Shown here: positions 58,392 through 64,000 of the stretch, in pieces
How the letters are laid out: each line of letters starts with the position of its first letter
Position numbering within the stretch: position 1 is the stretch's first letter
From: Malus domestica
Lineage: Eukaryota; Streptophyta; Magnoliopsida; Rosales; Rosaceae
Direction: 5' to 3'
Assembly: GCF_042453785.1 (NCBI RefSeq)
Contig: NC_091677.1
Span: forward strand, 5,241,501-5,305,500
Length of the DNA stretch: 64,000 bases
Notes under the pieces: model-generated
Told to the model about the DNA's origin: nothing
Seen by the model: only the letters and a program-made list of their open reading frames with translations
Databases searched by the model: none
Program-made: the position numbers and the translations under genes

Positions 58392-58630
58392 ATATACAAT
58401 AAGGAAAATATTTTAGTGGTTTTCGATTTGGGAACGAGAAATTTAGGGCGATCCCACTGCCTGATCGATGTTCTGACTCTCACTTAATCCATAAAGGCAT
58501 TACTGTGGTGGAAGGATGTTTGGTCGTCTTGGTCACAAACGTGTTAAAAAGAAAATCAAATTGTTGTTACGGATTCTGAAGGACTATGAAAATCATGATC
58601 ATGTGTGGGTCGAAGAGACTTACTGACATA
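58392..58630 (+). pseudogene. F-box (FBA-type) pseudogene, 3' part
   Basis: Coding resumes after the copia element. IYNKENILVVFDLGTRNFR is followed by IPLPDRCSD and, in a shifted frame, by DYENHDHVWVEETY and a stop. This continues the F-box-associated domain interrupted at 53381. Combined with the stop and frame changes in the 5' part, the gene was probably already decaying. Confidence 0.75.
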
Positions 58631-60676
58631 TACAAAGTCCCATTATTATTACTGTGAAATTGATTTTCATGTTTATCTTGTATGTACAATCCACACAGGT
58701 GAGATAGCGATCGTGTTACATCCATATTGCAGATATTGTAGGGAATTCAAGCATGCAGCCACCCGAATTGCATCTGTATAACAGGAAGAACAAACGTTAC
58801 AAAAACGTGGATTTAGTTTTCCCGAATGTATACAAGCTCTACAGACAAATGAAGAATATGAAACACAACATATAGTTTTGTGACGTTTGAGAAAAGCAGA
58901 ATACAGAATAATGCATGCAATCTTTTCATTTTTGCTTTGCTCCTTTTTCACTTTAACTGCATCTCTCATTTTGACAAGTAGATTTCAAATATTAAAAATG
59001 CAAAAAAATGGGGGACTCCAACTCGTTCAAACAACTTGTGGTTGAGAATTTCACTACTTATATTGTATTTAATTAAGACATAAAACTCAGTACCCAGATA
59101 TATACTCAATGTGTATGGTCGACCTGAAATTAAGCAAGCGTACTGCCGAAAAATGATTCAAATATGGGCTATAGGCACTTGAATGGGAGGATAGAGATGA
59201 CGGTGGTAATTATGAAAATATTTTTCAGTGTGTCTGGAACACAAGAAGGTACACCATGATTATACTATTGGCGGAAACTTTTTATTTTAAGTGTTATTCT
59301 AATGGTAGAATGATATGTGGTGTTTCATCCCATGTTTCGGACACACTTCAAAATATCTCGTAGTTATCGGCTTTAGAAGATGGTGGGGAAGGCTTAAGCT
59401 CCATATTTTGTATATGTTCCATTATTATTGACAAATGGTGTACAAGTTAGGTATGAAGGCTGGCCCATGAAAGCTATAACAACCTGAAATCTAAATTAGG
59501 GTTGCAATAACTTGTGACTCACGAATCATGATCCTCAAACTGAAGGCTGCCCGTGAGTTTATTTGGCTTTGACTCCATTCATGAACCGTTAGCAAACCAA
59601 CTTGTTTGATTCACAACTCAAACTTTTCATGTATCACTTTTGTCAATAATTGTAACAGAATTTGAGATATCTTTCAATAATAGTTGTCGCTATATATTAA
59701 TGAAACAAAAAGTTGACTTACTAGCTGTTTCGACTCTCAAAATTAGCATGACTATGATACGTATCGTTCAATCAATTTGACCTAGGTTTTGCGTTCAAAT
59801 ATGTTAAGAGTTTGTATTGTAGGTTAATGCTTATCCTTGTACATTCTATATTCGATCTCTCCTCTCTTAACATCGGTTATTTCAAAAATGAAATTTGTAA
59901 GTGACAGATTGAACAAATGACACTTATTCTCCAATCAATCTAGTGACATTTTAATCTCCAATTCGTACGAGAATGCATAAATAAATTTTATTTGATTTGT
60001 TTATTTCGCTGGCAATAAGATAGTTTGAACAAACAAATAAGAAATTTGAGCTATAGGTTATATAAAGTAAAGAGAATAACGATGTATTCCAAACTTTATA
60101 AATCTAGAAGATTTGGGCTTTAATAACAAAGCTCTAGAGAAGTTAGGGTTAGTTATTCTTAAACTGACACGCTCGACCGTGATATTCTCCAAATACTAGG
60201 GTAGACACATGATGGCCAACACCCGAAGGTGACGAAGCCATATTAGGATGCATGAGAACTAGAAACAATTAACCGACATAACTAAAACTTGTAAATTTAA
60301 TTATAATGAATATGCAATTATGGAACGTGTTCAGAGCATACAACTAATCTGAGACACCAAAAATGAATAATATAAAATTGAATGAATAAAAGGATGGGTC
60401 CTACAACGAGAGGACTCGAAGATGCCGATGCGGGAATGCCTTAACGCCAGGATCGTACGGCTCGAATTTAAGTCCTAAGGGAGCGAAAACAAAACATGAG
60501 TGGACCAAGTTAATATATAAGTAATACTAAAACAGTTATTTCTCAACGTACTAACCCCTAAAATTTATGAAAACTCAATAGTATAATATGTAATAGGTTT
60601 TCCGAAAACCCTAGCATGCCATAAAACCTTCGTAAACCATATATTATATATAGTGCTTAATAATGTTATCATAATT
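58631..60676. other. Intergenic, repeat-like
   Basis: It includes a small palindromic element (59214-59359). From about 60170 a stretch with phrases such as gatggccaacacccgaagg and cgaagccatattagg reads like part of a high-copy repeat that continues past 61 kb. No gene seen. Confidence 0.4.
59214..59359. mobile_element. Palindromic MITE-like element (~146 bp)
   Basis: The left arm gaaaatatttttcagtgtgt and the right arm, on the other strand, gagatattttgaagtgtgtc align, as do the inner phrases ctggaacac and ccgaaacat. The arms are imperfect and I could not define a target duplication. Confidence 0.5.
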
Positions 60677-61146
60677 GACCGAAGTCACCATCCCACACTC
60701 GCCTGTAGCCATTTATAAGTATTTCTTGACTGAAGCCACCAACCCACACCCTGTTGTAGCCATATATAAGTATCTCCCGGCCGAAGCCACCAACCCACGC
60801 CTAGCCGAAACCATATCTTATATCTCCTGGTCGAAGCCAAAATCAATATCTTCCGATCGAAGCCATTTACAAACGCCCGACTGAAGCCAATATATAAGTA
60901 TCATTCACCTGTAAGCACCAACCAAACGTCTGGCCGTAGCCAATGTACATATCTTCTGCCCGTAGGCATATATAACCCTTCATTTGCCCGTAGGCACTTA
61001 CAACACCCATATGAAGGCATATAAGTATCAATCGCCCGTAGGCTCCTACAACACCCACCCGAAGGCATATAAGTATCAATCGCCTATAGGCTCTTACAAC
61101 ACCCACCCATAGGCATATAAAAAGTATCATTTGCCCGTAGGCAATA
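60677..61146. repeat. Minisatellite, ~50-bp unit
   Basis: Units of about 51 bp begin ccgaagccaccaaccca and contain ccatatataagtatct. After 60,870 the units drift to a variant with gcccgtaggc and ggcatataagtatcaatcg spaced 50-60 bp. Eight to ten copies are visible. An open frame through the first units simply repeats a 17-residue motif and is not a gene. Confidence 0.85.
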
Positions 61147-62382
61147 CCATTCGAATAACCATTAAGTAAGTACATAAAGACATTAACATAATATTTCTAA
61201 TATCTATATATATCTATATTAATCGGAGTTCAGTAGCTAAAACATCATATCGTGAAACCTATTCATAGTATATAGTTATCAATCATATATACTACGAAGA
61301 ACGTAAAATCGATAAAGCAAGAATATCATAAAGCGTAAATCCAATTTACTTATAAACGTTTCATAAAACGTAACCATTAAATCATGCTTTTCATGTATGC
61401 ATTTCTAATACTAAAATATGCATTTTAGAAGAGGTCCACTCACCTTACACTGTTGGTGAAGAGCTGTGCAAACAAGAGAGGACGAAAATGCCATAAACAA
61501 TTGCACCTAAACACATAACGGTACCAATTAATAAAACTATATCATAACGATTAAATTTCGAGAAATGGATGCCACAAACGGATTCAGGACGTCGAAAAAC
61601 ATAAGTAGGGACCTCAGGTACCCCCACGCGCCCCCACACGAGCTGTCGCACGCGCCGACTGGGTTCTATGTTTGGGCCTATCCGGTTTTGGGTTGAGCTT
61701 GGTTCTTAGGCTAGGGCCATTTGGGTTTGGGCAGGCTTACATGGCCCAAAGGCTTGGGTTGGGCTTAGTGGGCCGAAGGCCTTGGGTGGGGTTTTTGAGC
61801 TCAGATTTGGTTACGGTTTGGGCATGGGTCCGAAACTATGGGTTGGGTTAATCCAGTTTTCAGGTCGGATTCGCGAAGGAGGAAGCCGGAGCTTCCCAAG
61901 CTCCAACCTCGATACATTAAACTCAACGATTAAACTATAGAAATGAAGCTACGAGGGAGAGGAAGAGAATTATACCACTTTCACGATGTGTGGTGGCCAG
62001 AGTTGGCCGGAAGACGCCTTGCAAGCTATGGTTTCCTCGTCGAGAAGTGGGAAATCCTTCCTCGACGAGTTTCCGTGTTCAATATACACAACTTAACACT
62101 AACCTTAAATCGACCTTAAAACATCATCTAGAAGGTTAAGGGGACTCACATACGTCAATGGTTAGTCGAAAAAGGAGATGCACAGTGGCGTAGCCACGGT
62201 ACATGGGGGTTGAGTGTGCTTTTCCTTTGCTCTAGGTTTCGTGGGGCTCACGGGGAGGGAAGAGTGATGGTGGTGGGTAGTGGTGTCTATGTGTGTGTGT
62301 GGGTGGGTTCTCAGGGATGGAAGAGTGCATCAAGAGGAAGAGGGAGAGAGAGTGTCCAAGAGTTCACACCGGGGGGGGGGGG

Positions 62383-62414
<32 letters not shown>

Positions 62415-62620
62415 AAAAAAGGAAATGGGGCCAAGGACGAAATCAGACATGGGCAACCTTAGACACACCATTTAAGGCCATAAAGTCACATTTCAAACAA
62501 ATATCCTACAACCAAAGTGAAATTACCAAAATACCCTTTAGTTCCTTAAATTTCGGAACGGATTGTTACATAAATGCTCGAGTCATACGTAAATAACTAC
62601 CAATTACTAATAACTATAAA
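61147..62620. other. Repeat-like sequence right of the minisatellite
   Basis: It holds GC-rich phrases (cccccacgcgcccccacacg, gggcttaggc type runs) and ends with aatttcggaacggattgtta, which resembles the 3' end of a retroelement LTR. A poly-G run and a (GA)n tract lie at about 62370-62408. No protease, RT or transposase motif was seen, so classification is open. Confidence 0.35.
62370..62408. repeat. Poly-G plus (GA)n microsatellite
   Basis: About 12 G residues followed directly by about 13 GA units. Confidence 0.9.
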
Positions 62621-62970
62621 TTTTAGTTCAATAGTTTCAAAAATGCGAATTTATTATTATACAATTTTCTTAATAAAGTTTACAACCACGCTCTCACAAC
62701 ATGTGTGGGAAAAAAATACACAAAATACAAAAGAACAGCTCTCATCTATTGTCTTTGACGGACGTCCACAGAAACCCATTTTCTGGCAATTGCACAACAT
62801 CCAAAAAAAAAAAAAACACTATTTATCTTAATTTCTAAAGCATAAAAAAACAAAAATAAAACAAAGCAAAAACAATATGTTATGTTTGACAATCTGGCAA
62901 AGCCATCTGGCCCATAGCGAAGGAAGACAGCTCGCAAGAAGGATCAGTGGACCACGGTGCCCAGAGTGGA

Positions 62971-62976
62971 CACGTG
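62971..62976. promoter_or_regulatory. G-box upstream of ABHD17-like gene
   Basis: CACGTG lies in gacacgtggcgg, about 360 bp upstream of the start codon, followed by a CT-rich leader (about 63100-63140). The regulatory role is inferred from the motif only. Confidence 0.4.
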
Positions 62977-63331
62977 GCGGCTCACTAAAGCCGCTTGCAG
63001 TTACTTTTCTCTCGTATCGCCATCACCGGACCACTACTCCCCCCTCCGCTCGTTCTACAAACTTCAATCATTTCACACGTGCTGCCCACCCTTTCCACGC
63101 CGGAAAATCCTCCGCCCCCTCTCTCTCTCTCTCTCTAAGCTGAAAAAACCGTCCTTCCCCGGACTCCAAACCCTAGGATCTAATTTTCTCTCACTTTCTC
63201 GTCAACCAAACACCAATTTTCCGACCCAAGAATTTAAATGAGCTTGAATCAAGCTCTTCACACTCTCCAGTTTCAATTAAGTTAAAATTTGGGTTTTTTT
63301 TTTCTGTATATTTTTTATATTTGGGTTTGAG

Positions 63332-64000
63332 ATGGGGGCAGTGACGTCATCAATGGCGGCCAAGTTCGCGTTTTTCCCGCCGAGCCCGCCGTCGTACGGG
63401 GTGGAGAAGGAGGAGGATAGTGGGAAGCTGAAGATGACCGGGGTGGGGACTAGGGAAAACGTCGACGTCTTGAAGCTGAGGACCAAGAGAGGGAACGACG
63501 TCGTGGCGGTGTACATAAGGAATCCGTCGGCGAAGCTTACTGTTCTGCACTCGCATGGGAACGCGGCTGATCTGGGTCAGATGTACGAGTTGTTCAGTGA
63601 GCTGAGTCTTCACCTCCGAGTCAACTTGTTGGGGTCAGTAATTAATTACAGTGAATCTGTAAATTTCACTGTTTGATTTGTGACTAAGTATCTGTGTTTC
63701 TATTTTTGCACAAAATATGATTTATGTGTGTTTGTAAGTTGTAAAGTTTTGAACTTTATGGGATTTATTTGTGTTTTATAGGTATGATTATTCGGGCTAC
63801 GGACAGTCCACTGGGAAGGTATGAGATTTCGCTTTCGATTTTGTGCTGATTTGTTTGAAAGCCCTGGAAACATAGCTCCAGTAGTAGGGTAGAGAAACTA
63901 GAAAATGTTAATCTGATCGCTATATGTTCTGTATAATTAATTTCAGTAGGGTTTCTTTTCTTGCAATTTTCCATCATAAGATAATGAAACTTGAATTTGG
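63332..64000 (+). CDS. ABHD17-like alpha/beta hydrolase, first two exons (partial)
   Basis: ABHD17/Bem46/WAV2-type serine hydrolases are membrane-associated; in animals ABHD17 removes palmitate from proteins. Exon 1 (63332-63633) starts [20 protein letters not shown] and contains the oxyanion-hole motif [16 protein letters not shown]. Exon 2 (63782-63818) gives [12 protein letters not shown] and ends at GTATGA. The Gly codon is split GG|G across intron 1. The catalytic serine (GQSVGSG block), Asp and His are in exons beyond the window. The rest of the window is intron 2. Frame and splice sites are intact. Family members are about 270-380 residues long in plants. Confidence 0.9.

Noticed and set aside
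58673-58969. 98-residue minus-strand open frame
   Set aside because: No family match, no promoter features and cysteine-rich only by chance composition.
60677-61146. CRISPR-like array of regularly spaced repeats
   Set aside because: Units are contiguous and degenerate with no unique spacers, and the DNA is plant nuclear.
60675-61175. Repeat-containing open frames on both strands
   Set aside because: They are created by the minisatellite, whose ~51-bp unit is a multiple of three.
62207-62596. 128-residue open frame near the (GA)n tract
   Set aside because: Composition follows the poly-G and GA runs and no motif is present.

Overview
This window is nuclear DNA from a flowering plant. It has AT-rich intergenic sequence, small phase-consistent GT-AG introns, plant-only gene families, and a dense mix of LINE, SINE, LTR, hAT and MULE-type repeats. 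The repeat families and gene details suggest Rosaceae, probably the apple/pear tribe. That placement rests on memory of those families and was not tested by search.

Layout from left to right. The window opens with the first two exons of IMP3 (minus strand, running off the left edge). Next is a complete 8-exon GT106/O-fucosyltransferase-type gene resembling RRT1 (5830-8338, plus). A 7-exon BIM-type bHLH gene (11120-13937, minus) follows and contains a GC-AG intron. From 14.25 to 18.69 kb lies a tandem duplication of a ~1.8 kb unit. Each unit carries a small TATA-driven gene for an unrecognised 56-residue protein, and the second unit is interrupted by an 829-bp hAT-type element with an 8-bp target duplication. 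A 10-exon O-fucosyltransferase gene of a different subclade (EDA30-like, 19898-23903, minus) and a single-exon PI4K-gamma gene (28331-30250, plus) come next.

The stretch 30.8-37.4 kb is a nested transposon stack: a long-TIR MULE-like element, a TSD-flanked LINE/LARD/LINE composite inside it, and tandem repeats within the LARD. After this come a GDSL esterase/lipase gene with apparent frameshifts (38867-40626) and a tandem cluster of RGF/GLV/CLEL peptide-hormone modules on the minus strand (40.93-45.2 kb). One module block is decayed and the other is intact. Within the intact block the second peptide unit has no signal-peptide exon of its own, but it is splice- and frame-compatible with the first exon of its neighbour. 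Further right are a truncated SINE, an intact F-box gene (49449-50765, minus), an F-box pseudogene split by a 5.0-kb copia element (53387-58386), a ~50-bp minisatellite inside repeat-like sequence (60.68-61.15 kb), and the first two exons of an ABHD17-like hydrolase that leaves the right edge.

The genes do not form an operon. Several (F-box, GDSL lipase, RGF peptide, RRT1-like, IMP3) have Arabidopsis relatives that, from memory, lie close together on chromosome 5, so part of the window may be a conserved syntenic block expanded by transposons. All exon coordinates were placed by eye from splice consensus, reading frame and recalled family sequence. No RNA evidence or database search was available.
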